Below are positions 1-6,293 of a stretch of 22,704 nucleotides of DNA, piece by piece. The notes under the pieces were generated by a model that saw only the letters and a list, made by a program, of their open reading frames with translations, did no database searches and was not told where the DNA came from. Origin of the DNA: a virus; IMG/VR virus record IMGVR_UViG_3300034418_004872, positions 1-22,704 of that record, one strand, 5' to 3'. Numbering within the stretch: position 1 is the first letter of the stretch; each line of letters opens with the position of its first letter. A program made the translations under genes and the position numbers.

Positions 1-93
1 CCAGTAGCCTCTGACTTCTACTTTCATTGTCGGGTTTTTTAATGTTCCGTAGTTACTTTGCGTCAGAGGGTAACTAAGTGTAAAAGTAGTTAT
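1..93 (-). CDS. Possible partial CDS leaving the left edge
   Basis: Read on the minus strand, the frame is open from just after a TAA (94-96) to the window edge. It encodes a beta-rich stretch beginning I-T-T-F-T-L-S-Y-P-L and running on to K-V-E-V-R-G-Y-W. It lies downstream of the 120-755 methyltransferase in the same direction, so it could be the next gene of the early operon. The only in-frame ATG is at 27; an ATA codon at 93 would be the upstream limit. I do not recognise a family. With only 31 codons visible, both the gene and its start are uncertain. Confidence 0.3.
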   Translation of the reverse strand, partial: MTTFTLSYPLTQSNYGTLKNPTMKVEVRGYW

Positions 94-119
94 TTAATTT
101 GATATAAACAAATTTATTT

Positions 120-755
120 TTAAAAAATTGTTAATTGTGCCTGATGCTGTTTAAGACGTTTTAAGGCGCTATTGTAGTATTCGGTATCTAATTCACAAGC
201 GGTAAGGTTAAAACCTCTATTATGGCACGCTATCGCTATTGAGCCACTTCCTAAATGGGTGTCAAGTATCTTATCTCCTTCTTTTGCGTAATTATGTAAA
301 ATAAACTCATATAATTTTCTAGGTTTTTCAGTTGGGTGTATTTTTTTATCAGAGTTCCCTGTTGCTGAATAATAAAACATTCTTGTAATACCCTTCATAG
401 AACACCAAGCCATTTCTGCGTGGCTAAAATTAATATTGTGGCTCATTTTTTTATCCCAAATTATCCAAGATTTTGTAGGTTTTAAATAATCTGTAAAGTA
501 ATTACCACCCCATATAATTTGATTTTTACTTACTCTAAACAATTCTTCAAAATAAGCATCGTTTGGTATGTCTTCATCCCATTCCTTTTTATCGTATTTA
601 CAACCACCCCAATTCGGTCGGCTTTTTAGTTTTTTTATAGAACTCCCACCTCCCATATCAATACCATAAGGAGGGTCTACAATTGCAAGGTCAAAGTGTT
701 TATCTTCATACCTTGCCATCAACTCCATATTATCTTCATTTGTTATATTTATCAT
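120..755 (-). CDS. DNA amino-methyltransferase (N6-adenine or N4-cytosine), beta-class order
   Basis: This 211-aa protein should transfer a methyl group from S-adenosylmethionine to an exocyclic amino group of adenine or cytosine in DNA. The catalytic motif IV, DPPYGI, is at residues 27-32. The SAM-binding motif I lies near the C-terminus as DTHLGSGS (165-172), a variant of the usual DxFxGSG, and the adjacent HPTEKP block is at 140-145. Catalytic motif before SAM motif is the beta-class arrangement of the N6_N4_Mtase family. It is the last complete gene of the minus-strand early operon, 2 nt after the phosphoesterase gene. No restriction endonuclease is nearby, so it is likely an orphan phage methyltransferase used for self-marking or anti-restriction. 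Its sequence differs clearly from the two DLPYGTT methyltransferases in the islands. Base specificity cannot be read from the sequence. Confidence 0.88.
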   Translation of the reverse strand: MINITNEDNMELMARYEDKHFDLAIVDPPYGIDMGGGSSIKKLKSRPNWGGCKYDKKEWDEDIPNDAYFEELFRVSKNQIIWGGNYFTDYLKPTKSWIIWDKKMSHNINFSHAEMAWCSMKGITRMFYYSATGNSDKKIHPTEKPRKLYEFILHNYAKEGDKILDTHLGSGSIAIACHNRGFNLTACELDTEYYNSALKRLKQHQAQLTIF

Positions 756-757
756 AA

Positions 758-1879
758 TTAAAAAATATGAGTTATTCTTGAAACTTGCCCCTGTGTTTTG
801 TTAAAAATAAAAGCCTCTACTGCTTTAGGGGCGTGCTGAAAGCCATTTCGATGATGCCATCCGTCCGTCCCACTAGGACTCCTCAAGGTCTCTATGCATA
901 CGCTGAATATGTCCCTGGAGGTCTTATGGTGTATATGATGACCAAAGAAATATCTGTTTTTACATTTGTGCCAGTATTCGCTAGCTTCCTCAGCCATTAA
1001 CCCGTGTAGCTTATCTACTTTAGCCCCATCCATGTGAGTAGTACCTATTAGATTGTTTCCGTAAATTGTGTATTTACGATGTCTCATATCATTATCAAAC
1101 GTTACCTGTTTACATTTGTGAAACCAACTACTAATTGAATCTAAAAGCATAAAACCGTGTGTAAAATCGTGGTTACTAGGGTTGTAAACTACCTCCACAT
1201 CCGCAATAGTTAGCAAAGTTTCTATAACCTCTACCAATAATCGCTTAGCCATCATAAAATTGTCGTACCACATCTGATCGGTATCCTGATGAGTTAAACT
1301 AGTTGTTGACGATTTAGCGTTATCAACGTGAAGGATATCATTTCCAGCTACTAATATCACCTTATCGAACGAATACCCTTTCGTTTTATTTATAACACCT
1401 TTCATTCCTTCTAAAACTCTTTGAACTGCTATTTGACTGTTGTAAGTTTCACCCGTCTCAAAGCTGCTACAAATCTTACCAATGTGAATATCCGCAGGGT
1501 CGAACAATAAACAATGAGGGTCTGTTGTTTTTTCTCTCTTGAATTTAGGATATTTAAAAGCATATTCCTTCTGCTCTTTTATTGAAAGTTCGTGAAGGGT
1601 TTGTAGCTCATCTATTGCCTTTTTAATTTCAGGCTCTACATACAAAGGATTTTTAACGAATAGGCTCTCTTGCTTTGTTTTCTTCCATAAATGCTTTACC
1701 GTTGTAGGGTCAACTTCCAAACCTTCACAGGAATTAATAACCCCCTTATTTCTAAGTGTATTTAGTTGTTCTATTTGATTTTCATCTAAATTATATCTTG
1801 GATTTCCATCTTTAAACTTTGATTTAACTGTCAATCCTAATGCAGTTGCCTCCAGTGGCTTTAGTCTTACTTTTATCAT
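758..1879 (-). CDS. Calcineurin-like metallophosphoesterase
   Basis: This 373-aa protein carries the metal-binding blocks of the calcineurin-like superfamily in the right order: DIH (130-132), GND (179-181), NHD within NPSNHD (236-238), TH near 281, and GHHIHH (313-318). These coordinate a dinuclear metal centre that hydrolyses phosphomono- or diesters. The first 120 residues are a helical region with a possible helix-turn-helix (about residues 28-70), which could bind DNA. Phage members of this group are usually annotated only as putative phosphoesterases. Its place between two DNA methyltransferases in an early operon suggests a role in nucleic-acid metabolism. The substrate is unknown; nuclease, cyclic-nucleotide phosphodiesterase or protein phosphatase activity are all possible. 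Confidence 0.82.
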   Translation of the reverse strand: MIKVRLKPLEATALGLTVKSKFKDGNPRYNLDENQIEQLNTLRNKGVINSCEGLEVDPTTVKHLWKKTKQESLFVKNPLYVEPEIKKAIDELQTLHELSIKEQKEYAFKYPKFKREKTTDPHCLLFDPADIHIGKICSSFETGETYNSQIAVQRVLEGMKGVINKTKGYSFDKVILVAGNDILHVDNAKSSTTSLTHQDTDQMWYDNFMMAKRLLVEVIETLLTIADVEVVYNPSNHDFTHGFMLLDSISSWFHKCKQVTFDNDMRHRKYTIYGNNLIGTTHMDGAKVDKLHGLMAEEASEYWHKCKNRYFFGHHIHHKTSRDIFSVCIETLRSPSGTDGWHHRNGFQHAPKAVEAFIFNKTQGQVSRITHIF

Positions 1880-1893
1880 ATTTATCTATTTAA

Positions 1894-2541
1894 TTAAAAT
1901 AATTCAGTTTGATTAATATTTTGTTTTCTTATAATATCTAAAGCGGTTTCTAAAATGGTTCTTCCAGATTCGTAATCTACCAGGTTACGTGCGATTTTAT
2001 CTACTCTTTGATTTCCTTTGTATTTGTAAAAATCATAATGATGAAACTTACAAAGATTTTTTACTTCATTAGTGCTAGTACTTATTCCTTCAAAATGTCT
2101 ATCGCTTAAACTGTTTGGTAAATTAAAATTAGTCCAATACAAATGTCTATCTCTTTTTTTAGGGTTTAACATTGGTTCATAATACGGTATCACATTTTCA
2201 ACTACATACTTACCTTTAAAGTGATAATCTAAAAATATAATCTCTTGATATAATTTCATATCTGGATAAACAGGGTTTTTGCCATTTGCGCCAAAACCCC
2301 AAAATCTAGCCCTGCTATGACTAGGGCAGGGCGGTGAACTCCATATAAAATCATAATCTTGGTAATGGTCTAATAGGTATTGATGAGCGTCTGCAATAAT
2401 TACCGTATCGTTTGGGAATCGCTCTTGATATAGTCTCGCTAACTCTGGGTCAAGTTCAACAGCAGTAACTTCTATGTCTGCAACTTCATCCCACTTGTAT
2501 CTATTACCTCCCAAACAGGCATAAAGGTTTAATATTTTCAT
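1894..2541 (-). CDS. Compact C5-cytosine DNA methyltransferase
   Basis: This 215-aa protein has the ordered motifs of C5-cytosine methyltransferases. A SAM-binding motif I variant, LYACLGGN, is at residues 6-13. The catalytic Pro-Cys motif IV, SSPPCPSHS, is at 68-76 with the nucleophile Cys72. Motif VI ENV is at 115-117, a motif VIII-like RHLYW at 132-136, and a motif X-like GRTILETAL at 193-201. It is much shorter than typical members (over 300 aa). The shortening falls in the target-recognition region between motif VIII and the end, as in other compact phage enzymes. It overlaps the preceding exported-protein gene by 4 nt (ATGA), indicating translational coupling. No partner endonuclease is visible. 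Target sequence unknown. Confidence 0.87.
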   Translation of the reverse strand: MKILNLYACLGGNRYKWDEVADIEVTAVELDPELARLYQERFPNDTVIIADAHQYLLDHYQDYDFIWSSPPCPSHSRARFWGFGANGKNPVYPDMKLYQEIIFLDYHFKGKYVVENVIPYYEPMLNPKKRDRHLYWTNFNLPNSLSDRHFEGISTSTNEVKNLCKFHHYDFYKYKGNQRVDKIARNLVDYESGRTILETALDIIRKQNINQTELF

Positions 2542-3074
2542 CTGTTTAAATAATTAGTGTTAATGTCAAATTGTAATCCAATAGACCCGTTAAATCTGAA
2601 TCCTACTTTTGGAAGGTCTGGTCGTTGCATATAAACACCCTCAGCATTTAGTTTAAGCCAGTCTGTAATTCGGAAAGTAATTTCACCTCCGAACTCCCAA
2701 CTACGATAAGCGTAAGTGTTTTGCCGTCTCATAATTCCATACCCAACTAAGGGCGCAAAATGAAAGTTGTTAGTTCCTAAATTAAAGGCGTATTGAAATT
2801 CCATACCGTAACGGTATAAAAAGCCTGTTGGGTCGTATGTATCGAAATAAGCTAAGTCGGTATATCTGAACTTAACAGCGTACACTGTATGCCCTAAAGC
2901 CTTTTCATAGCCCTGTAGTTTTAATTTTGCCGTAAGGTCTGTAGTAAATCCGTTGTTACCGTGTTTAGCATCTCCAAAGGATAGCCGTGCATCTTGATAC
3001 ATTGCAACACCTACGGCAGATTGAGCAAATAAATTTAAGGATATTAATAATAAAAGTGAGGTTAATGTTTTCAT
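2538..3074 (-). CDS. Exported beta-rich protein, possible outer-membrane barrel
   Basis: This 178-aa protein begins with a clear type-I signal peptide (MKTLTSLLLLISLNLFAQS; no lipobox cysteine), so it should leave the cytoplasm. The rest alternates short amphipathic beta-strand-like stretches rich in Tyr, Phe and Trp with Gly/Asn turns, as in small outer-membrane beta-barrels of Bacteroidota. The last residues (GLQFDINTNYLNR) give a late aromatic but not the classical terminal Phe. It sits between the RusA-like gene and the C5 methyltransferase and overlaps the latter by 4 nt. An exported barrel in an early or lysogeny operon could alter the host surface or block superinfection, but that is inference. 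I do not recognise the exact family. Confidence 0.7.
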   Translation of the reverse strand: MKTLTSLLLLISLNLFAQSAVGVAMYQDARLSFGDAKHGNNGFTTDLTAKLKLQGYEKALGHTVYAVKFRYTDLAYFDTYDPTGFLYRYGMEFQYAFNLGTNNFHFAPLVGYGIMRRQNTYAYRSWEFGGEITFRITDWLKLNAEGVYMQRPDLPKVGFRFNGSIGLQFDINTNYLNR

Positions 3075-3086
3075 TTTGTTTTTATT

Positions 3087-3410
3087 TTATAATTCGGTTA
3101 TTTCAAAGTTAATAAATTCTTTTGACTTTTTAACAATTTCTTTTTTTACCGTCAATTCGTAAATCATATTGTCGTTTATATTGTATTTCTTTTGTAGGCA
3201 GTCTAGGAAGGGCTTTAAAGGGTTATCTATATCGGAAGCTCTATTGCTATACCCGAATATTATATCTACTTTTAAACGCGCATTACTATCTATTTTAATA
3301 TTTGGAAGTTTTAATATTAGCTCCTTCTCATAAGATTTATATTTTGGCGTTTTAAACCTACGCCCTTGCCACGCTTGATTAACCGATAAAGGCTTTATGT
3401 TTATTAGCAT
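3087..3410 (-). CDS. rusA: RusA-like Holliday junction resolvase
   Basis: This 107-aa protein matches the RusA family in length and layout. The N-terminal part has a PLSVNQAW block (residues 7-14) like the RusA SxN signature. The acidic cluster ASDIDNPLKPFLD (58-70) supplies the metal-binding aspartates Asp60, Asp62 and Asp70, and IND (78-80) offers a further one. RusA dimers cut four-way DNA junctions symmetrically; in phages this resolves recombination or replication intermediates before packaging. Its start overlaps the stop of the HNH-like gene by one base (TAATG). Nearby SSB-like and possible annealing proteins support a phage recombination module. Confidence 0.85.
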   Translation of the reverse strand: MLINIKPLSVNQAWQGRRFKTPKYKSYEKELILKLPNIKIDSNARLKVDIIFGYSNRASDIDNPLKPFLDCLQKKYNINDNMIYELTVKKEIVKKSKEFINFEITEL

Positions 3411-3697
3411 TAAAATAAGTTTAGTTTATCTTTTGTTTTATGACATCTACGACCTAGTATTTCAAGGTTATCATAATCCCACAAAACCTCAACGCAACCA
3501 TCTTCTTTCGCTTTCTTACGGCTTATAGTATGGGACACGTCTATTGGCTTACAGTCATTACGCTCACAGCTTTGGCAAAAGTTATATCCAAATTCCAAAA
3601 ATTGCATATCTAAAACATCTAAAGCAGATTTTTTTATTCTTTGCTCAATTTGTGGAGTAGTATATCTTTTGCCTTCACTATCGCTGTAAGTGTTCAT
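3410..3697 (-). CDS. HNH-like zinc-binding protein
   Basis: This 95-aa protein has a CxxC pair (Cys41, Cys44) with Cys49. A VSHTISRKKA block follows (His56 as the putative general base), then a DNLEILGRRCHKTKDKLN stretch (Asn77, Cys85, His86). The order Cys pair, His, Asn, Cys-His resembles small HNH/zinc-finger nucleases found in phage recombination operons. It lies directly before the RusA-like gene with a one-base TAATG overlap. It may nick or trim recombination intermediates, or only bind DNA structurally. The His-Asn-His signature is not perfect, so nuclease activity is a proposal. Confidence 0.6.
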   Translation of the reverse strand: MNTYSDSEGKRYTTPQIEQRIKKSALDVLDMQFLEFGYNFCQSCERNDCKPIDVSHTISRKKAKEDGCVEVLWDYDNLEILGRRCHKTKDKLNLF

Positions 3698-3707
3698 CTG
3701 TTAAATA

Positions 3708-4055
3708 TTAAAAGGGCATATCATCTTCTGGCTCGAATGCCTTATTGATTTTAGCAGCTCCTTCAGCTAGTTTGTCACTGGCTGTTTTATTAACATTCCA
3801 TCCTTGTATAGAGTTGAAATACTTTGTTTCTCCTTTTGGATTAACCCACTCTCTACCTCTTACGTTGATGCCAATTTTAACATCTTCCCCCACTTTAAAG
3901 GAATCTAACAAATCAGTTTTATCCTGTACAAATTCAATAAGAATATGCTGTGGATATTGCTCGTCTGTTGTTATTACCAACTCTCTTTTTCTGAAGCCTT
4001 TTTCTCCGAAAGTTTCAGTTTTTCCAATCATTTTAATTTTACCTTGTAATTCCAT
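3708..4055 (-). CDS. DUF3127-type single-stranded-DNA-binding-like protein
   Basis: This 115-aa protein looks like the DUF3127 family, common in Bacteroidota and their phages and predicted to have an OB-fold. The body is a run of beta-strands from MELQGKIKMIG to KYFNSIQGWNV. It is followed by a helical linker and an acidic tail ending in DDMPF (111-115). That tail closely matches the DDDIPF-like tip of bacterial SSB proteins, which docks other replication and repair enzymes. I infer a role in protecting single-stranded DNA and recruiting partners during phage replication or recombination. It is 10 nt from the HNH-like gene. Confidence is high for the family and moderate for DNA binding. Confidence 0.75.
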   Translation of the reverse strand: MELQGKIKMIGKTETFGEKGFRKRELVITTDEQYPQHILIEFVQDKTDLLDSFKVGEDVKIGINVRGREWVNPKGETKYFNSIQGWNVNKTASDKLAEGAAKINKAFEPEDDMPF

Positions 4056-4071
4056 ATTTAATATTTAATTG

Positions 4072-4389
4072 TTAATTTTCGTTTTTTAATATCGATATTT
4101 CCTGATTCATTTCTGAAAGAACATTTTTAACCGCCTCCATTATTTTACGAGACTCTCTTAGTTCAGGTACTTTAAAATCTGCTTTTACCCTGGCACTCGC
4201 TACGCTATCATTTCCCCTATTATAAATTAAGGTATTCCATCGATTATACGCGTCTATATTAATTTTTGTTAAATGATAGTTAGCCGTTGCAAGTTCGCGT
4301 CTAATTTGCCTTAATGTTTCTAATTGAAGATACGCTCCAGACTCGTAAAGATGTATAATTTCGCCTATCTTTTCAATTTGGTTTTCCAT
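4072..4389 (-). CDS. Conserved-looking helical phage protein, unknown function
   Basis: This 105-aa protein is predicted to be mostly alpha-helical, with a hydrophobic heptad-like pattern from about residue 5 to 45 and again from 75 to the end (EAVKNVLSEMNQEISILKN). The middle stretch NDSVASARVKADFKVPELRESRK recalls small helical proteins found beside SSB and annealing genes in many phage recombination operons. No catalytic motif is visible. It starts at the last base of the stop of the upstream 59-aa gene (TAATG overlap), so it is part of the same translationally coupled operon. Confidence 0.6.
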   Translation of the reverse strand: MENQIEKIGEIIHLYESGAYLQLETLRQIRRELATANYHLTKINIDAYNRWNTLIYNRGNDSVASARVKADFKVPELRESRKIMEAVKNVLSEMNQEISILKNEN

Positions 4390-4568
4390 TATCTTATACT
4401 TTCTAAAAGGTCATCATAATAATCTCCAATATCTAAAGCCTCAATTTCTGCATCGGTCAATTCATCACCAGTATTTCTGTCAATAGCATACACTATAAAA
4501 GCATCTGAAAAGTCTGGATAGTCTTTTGAGTCCACCCCATCAAATTCTATATTTATTAATTTTCTCAT
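4389..4568 (-). CDS. Small acidic protein (59 aa), unknown
   Basis: Hand translation of the minus strand gives a 59-aa protein beginning MRKLINIEFDGVDSKDYPDF and ending DLLESIR. It fills what would otherwise be a 184-nt gap in the operon. Its stop codon shares one base with the next start (TAATG), the same overlap type used elsewhere in this operon, and it lies 5 nt after the 70-aa gene. It is strongly acidic (many Asp and Glu). A small acidic early phage protein could be a DNA mimic or inhibitor of a host enzyme, but nothing specific supports that. No family recognised. Confidence 0.65.
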   Translation of the reverse strand: MRKLINIEFDGVDSKDYPDFSDAFIVYAIDRNTGDELTDAEIEALDIGDYYDDLLESIR

Positions 4569-4573
4569 AATTT

Positions 4574-4786
4574 CTATCTATTTTCGTTTATATATCTATC
4601 CTTTATTAGTTGCGCGTCCTTTACAGCTTTACATAGCCTTTTAAAAGTATCATCTCTTTCGTATAGGTCTGAAGTGTCAGGTAATATACGATAATCTAAG
4701 ACAGTATGTTGATCTTTTATATATTGTTCGAACCAATATACTTTGTGCTCATCCTCTAATTCCAATGTTATGTTTATTTTTATCAT
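4574..4786 (-). CDS. Small early phage protein (70 aa), unknown
   Basis: A 70-aa protein that starts with a beta-strand-like MIKINITLELEDEH and continues with two charged helices (KRLCKAVKDAQLIKDRYIN). It has no signal peptide, membrane segment or catalytic motif. Spacing to its neighbours is 11 nt upstream and 5 nt downstream, consistent with one operon. I do not recognise a named family. Confidence 0.55.
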   Translation of the reverse strand: MIKINITLELEDEHKVYWFEQYIKDQHTVLDYRILPDTSDLYERDDTFKRLCKAVKDAQLIKDRYINENR

Positions 4787-4797
4787 TTTAGTTTTAT

Positions 4798-5184
4798 TTA
4801 GTTTCGTTTAAAATCTTCACTCTCATCTTCTCCGAATACCCCAAGTTCATAGAAGCCACACAACTTTAATACAGCCCTACTCATCGCTCTTTTCTCCGCC
4901 ATTTCCATGACATACCAACTATTAGTATTTCCGTCTTTAAATGACTCCCCTTTTATAGCACTTCCAAAGGTTTGTATGGTAGCATCTTCTTTTTTTGCGT
5001 TAGCTTTAACTACACAAAAGTTAGTCTCGCATTTTATAACTTCATAATCAATAAATATTTTTTCTATCGCTTGTATTTTATCAATCCCAGATCTGGTTAT
5101 AATTGTGTAATGTTGATGTTTAAATCCGTCCTCTTTTGATAGTCCGTATTTCTTCCAAAGTTTAGTTAATTTTTCAATATTCAT
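4798..5184 (-). CDS. Putative single-strand annealing / recombination protein (SAK-like)
   Basis: This 128-aa protein starts with a helical LTKLWKKYGL segment and contains a beta-rich core. It ends with NSWYVMEMAEKRAMSRAVLKL, then GFYELGVFGEDESEDF. A conserved helix rich in Glu/Arg that precedes a Gly-Val loop and an acidic end is typical of Rad52/ERF/Sak-type phage annealing proteins, where it reads like ETRAxxRALxxxGxG. The context fits: an SSB-like protein, an HNH-like protein and a RusA-like resolvase follow in the same operon. The protein is short compared with most annealing proteins, and the similarity is by pattern only. Its start lies inside the 3' end of the 40-aa gene upstream (11-nt overlap). 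Confidence 0.42.
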   Translation of the reverse strand: MNIEKLTKLWKKYGLSKEDGFKHQHYTIITRSGIDKIQAIEKIFIDYEVIKCETNFCVVKANAKKEDATIQTFGSAIKGESFKDGNTNSWYVMEMAEKRAMSRAVLKLCGFYELGVFGEDESEDFKRN

Positions 5185-5296
5185 CTTTTTCAGTTTTAGT
5201 TATTATATTGTTAATACTTGCTATTTGTGAGCGTATCATCATTTGCAATGAATACTCAATGTTTTTATCGATAAATTCTTTTGCTGTTGTTATCAT
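5174..5296 (-). CDS. Small helical protein (40 aa), unknown
   Basis: Hand translation gives a 40-aa helical protein (MITTAKEFIDKNIEYSLQMM to KTEKDEY). It starts inside the stop of the 65-aa gene upstream (ATGA, 4-nt overlap) and ends 11 nt inside the next gene. Such tight overlaps on both sides argue that it is translated. It has no recognisable motif; amphipathic helices could form a small dimer. The length is at the limit of what can be trusted from sequence alone. Confidence 0.5.
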   Translation of the reverse strand: MITTAKEFIDKNIEYSLQMMIRSQIASINNIITKTEKDEY

Positions 5297-5490
5297 CGCT
5301 TTCTTTCTGTTTTTATATAATTTTGAAGCAATCTAATTAGTTCATCTTCATTTTTATCAGGGACATTTGGAAGAGTTCCAAACCAATTATTGCGTATCGA
5401 AATTGCTTTCACTTTGAAATACTTTGATGCTTCGTTGTAGAATCCTACTTTGTCATTTATATCATTGTGTAATTTTTGTATGTTATTCAT
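5293..5490 (-). CDS. Small basic protein with possible helix-turn-helix
   Basis: This 65-aa protein contains the stretch KVGFYNEASKYFKVKAISIR followed by NNWF. It reads like a helix-turn-helix: a short helix, a turn, then a recognition-type helix with basic residues. Such small proteins in the first genes of phage early operons are often regulators. It overlaps both neighbours (4 nt downstream and 8 nt upstream), showing operon packing. Regulatory function is an inference from shape and position only. Confidence 0.5.
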   Translation of the reverse strand: MNNIQKLHNDINDKVGFYNEASKYFKVKAISIRNNWFGTLPNVPDKNEDELIRLLQNYIKTERKR

Positions 5491-5650
5491 TTTTTAGATA
5501 TTTATTGTTATAATATTCCCCTATTGATTTAAACAATGGGTTTAGCTCATCTTTTGATTTTACTTCTATTGTCACACCAAATTCAGTATCTTTAAATTTT
5601 ATAGTGTTTCCCGTTTTTGAGTTTGGCTTCTCTGATCTTACTCTTTTCAT
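5483..5650 (-). CDS. Small early protein (55 aa), unknown
   Basis: Hand translation gives 55 aa, starting MKRVRSEKPNSKTGNTIKF and ending YYNNKYLKNE. The start sits in an ATGA overlap with the upstream gene and the end runs 8 nt into the next gene. This packing, and the fact that it fills an otherwise empty 160-nt gap, support a real gene. It has a basic N-terminus and a beta-strand pair (TIKFKDTEFGVTIEV) followed by a helix. No family recognised. Confidence 0.6.
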   Translation of the reverse strand: MKRVRSEKPNSKTGNTIKFKDTEFGVTIEVKSKDELNPLFKSIGEYYNNKYLKNE

Positions 5651-5847
5651 CTTATTTCTTTTAAACGTTCTATTATAATGTATTCCTGATCTCCGTACAT
5701 TTCAGAAGTAACATCCCATCCAGTATCTGCAATATGTACTGTGAATATCTTATAATCATCGGGTGTATTAGTTTCATATTCTCCAGGAGTAAACTCATAA
5801 TTTACAATTAAATCTATTCCCGCAAAGTTTATCGTTTTACTTTTCAT
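5647..5847 (-). CDS. Small early protein (66 aa), unknown
   Basis: A 66-aa acidic protein with alternating beta-strands (KTINFAGIDLIVNYEF, YKIFTVHIAD) and a C-terminal helix (YIIIERLKEIR). It is joined to the upstream 51-aa gene and the downstream 55-aa gene by 4-nt ATGA overlaps. It has no membrane segment or catalytic motif, and I do not recognise it. Confidence 0.58.
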   Translation of the reverse strand: MKSKTINFAGIDLIVNYEFTPGEYETNTPDDYKIFTVHIADTGWDVTSEMYGDQEYIIIERLKEIR

Positions 5848-5999
5848 AACATTTCGTTTTTAAATTCTTCAATCATTATTAATCCTAGTTTGATTTCCCA
5901 ATACAATATTGTATCTGTCAAAGCGTCTAGGTTTTTTGTGTCTGTTGCATATAGTTTGTTTAAATGCTTTTTAATTGATCTTTTAGTTTGCTTTCCCAT
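5844..5999 (-). CDS. First gene of the early operon (51 aa), unknown
   Basis: Hand translation gives 51 aa, MGKQTKRSIKKHLNKLYATD through to EEFKNEML. The N-terminus is strongly basic and the rest helical, which would suit a nucleic-acid-binding protein. It overlaps the next gene by 4 nt (ATGA). Upstream (above 5999) the strand pattern stops and a TAnnTTTG box lies 24 nt before the start codon, so this is probably the first gene of the leftward operon. Confidence 0.58.
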   Translation of the reverse strand: MGKQTKRSIKKHLNKLYATDTKNLDALTDTILYWEIKLGLIMIEEFKNEML

Positions 6000-6022
6000 T
6001 TTATATGTTTTTAATTACCTTA

Positions 6023-6030
6023 CAAATATA
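6023..6030 (-). promoter_or_regulatory. Putative leftward early promoter, -7 box TATATTTG
   Basis: On the minus strand this reads TATATTTG, an exact match to the Bacteroidota sigma-A -7 consensus TAnnTTTG. It sits 24 nt before the first early gene. The expected -33 TTTG is only weakly matched (GTGTTTA about 20 nt upstream). The surrounding DNA is very AT-rich, so a chance match is possible, but the position is right. Confidence 0.5.
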
Positions 6031-6091
6031 CATAATAATAATAATATAAACACTATAAATGTATAGTTAAATCGTTATTTATATTGAGTAT

Positions 6092-6143
6092 AAATAATAA
6101 TATAATAATAATTATTAAAGAATATTTTGTATATTCGCTAACG
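6092..6143 (+). repeat. Flank A, copy 1 (52-bp direct repeat)
   Basis: This 52-bp segment recurs at 7852-7903 with a single mismatch (C at 6136 versus T at 7896). It is an AT-rich run (AATAATAATATAATAATAA and so on) ending in TATTCGCTAACG. In this copy the promoter-like TATATTTG of the other copy is degenerate (TATATTCG). Similarity continues weakly through a TATATG (6149-6154). Confidence 0.9.
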
Positions 6144-6193
6144 TTTAGTATATGGCACGTATGCCTTTAGGCTATGGGCTATATACATTGTTA
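6139..6193. repeat. Imperfect palindrome 1 (TAACG...TGTTA)
   Basis: The element starts TAACGTTTAGTATATGGC and ends GGCTATATACATTGTTA. TAAC pairs with GTTA and GTATAT with ATATAC, separated by unequal spacers, so the folded strand would have bulges. Long imperfect stems with bulges are the geometry of folded-strand recombination sites such as integron attC, but the attC core GTTRRRY is not matched. The same outer architecture recurs at 7899-8013 with a longer loop. Confidence 0.6.
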
Positions 6194-6204
6194 CCTACTG
6201 GTGC
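6178..6204. repeat. Left inverted repeat of methyltransferase cassette
   Basis: The sequence contains TGTTACCTAC (6189-6198), an exact reverse complement of GTAGGTAACA at 7086-7095 beyond the methyltransferase gene. Alignment extends on both sides with mismatches to about 26 bp (GCTATATA... versus the complement of ...TTATAAGC, and CTGGTGC versus the complement of GCACTTG). It marks the left boundary of the payload. Confidence 0.65.
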
Positions 6205-6293
6205 GATTTAAAAGCCTAAAGTTTGATTTAAGAACTGAACCTTTTTCTTTTCTTTTTTGAGCGGTGGCAAAATTAATTTGAAAAATTAAAAAT

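Noticed and set aside
785-1000. Plus-strand open frame over the phosphoesterase gene
   Set aside because: It is antisense to a gene with a full set of catalytic motifs, and its protein shows no domain-like features.
3745-4068. Plus-strand open frame over the SSB-like gene
   Set aside because: Antisense shadow of a recognisable gene with an SSB-type C-terminus; low-complexity Ser/Leu/Pro composition.
6040-6130. AT-rich region as a replication origin with iterons
   Set aside because: The repeats are short AT tracts without a defined iteron, and the same tract is found at 7852 as part of flank A.
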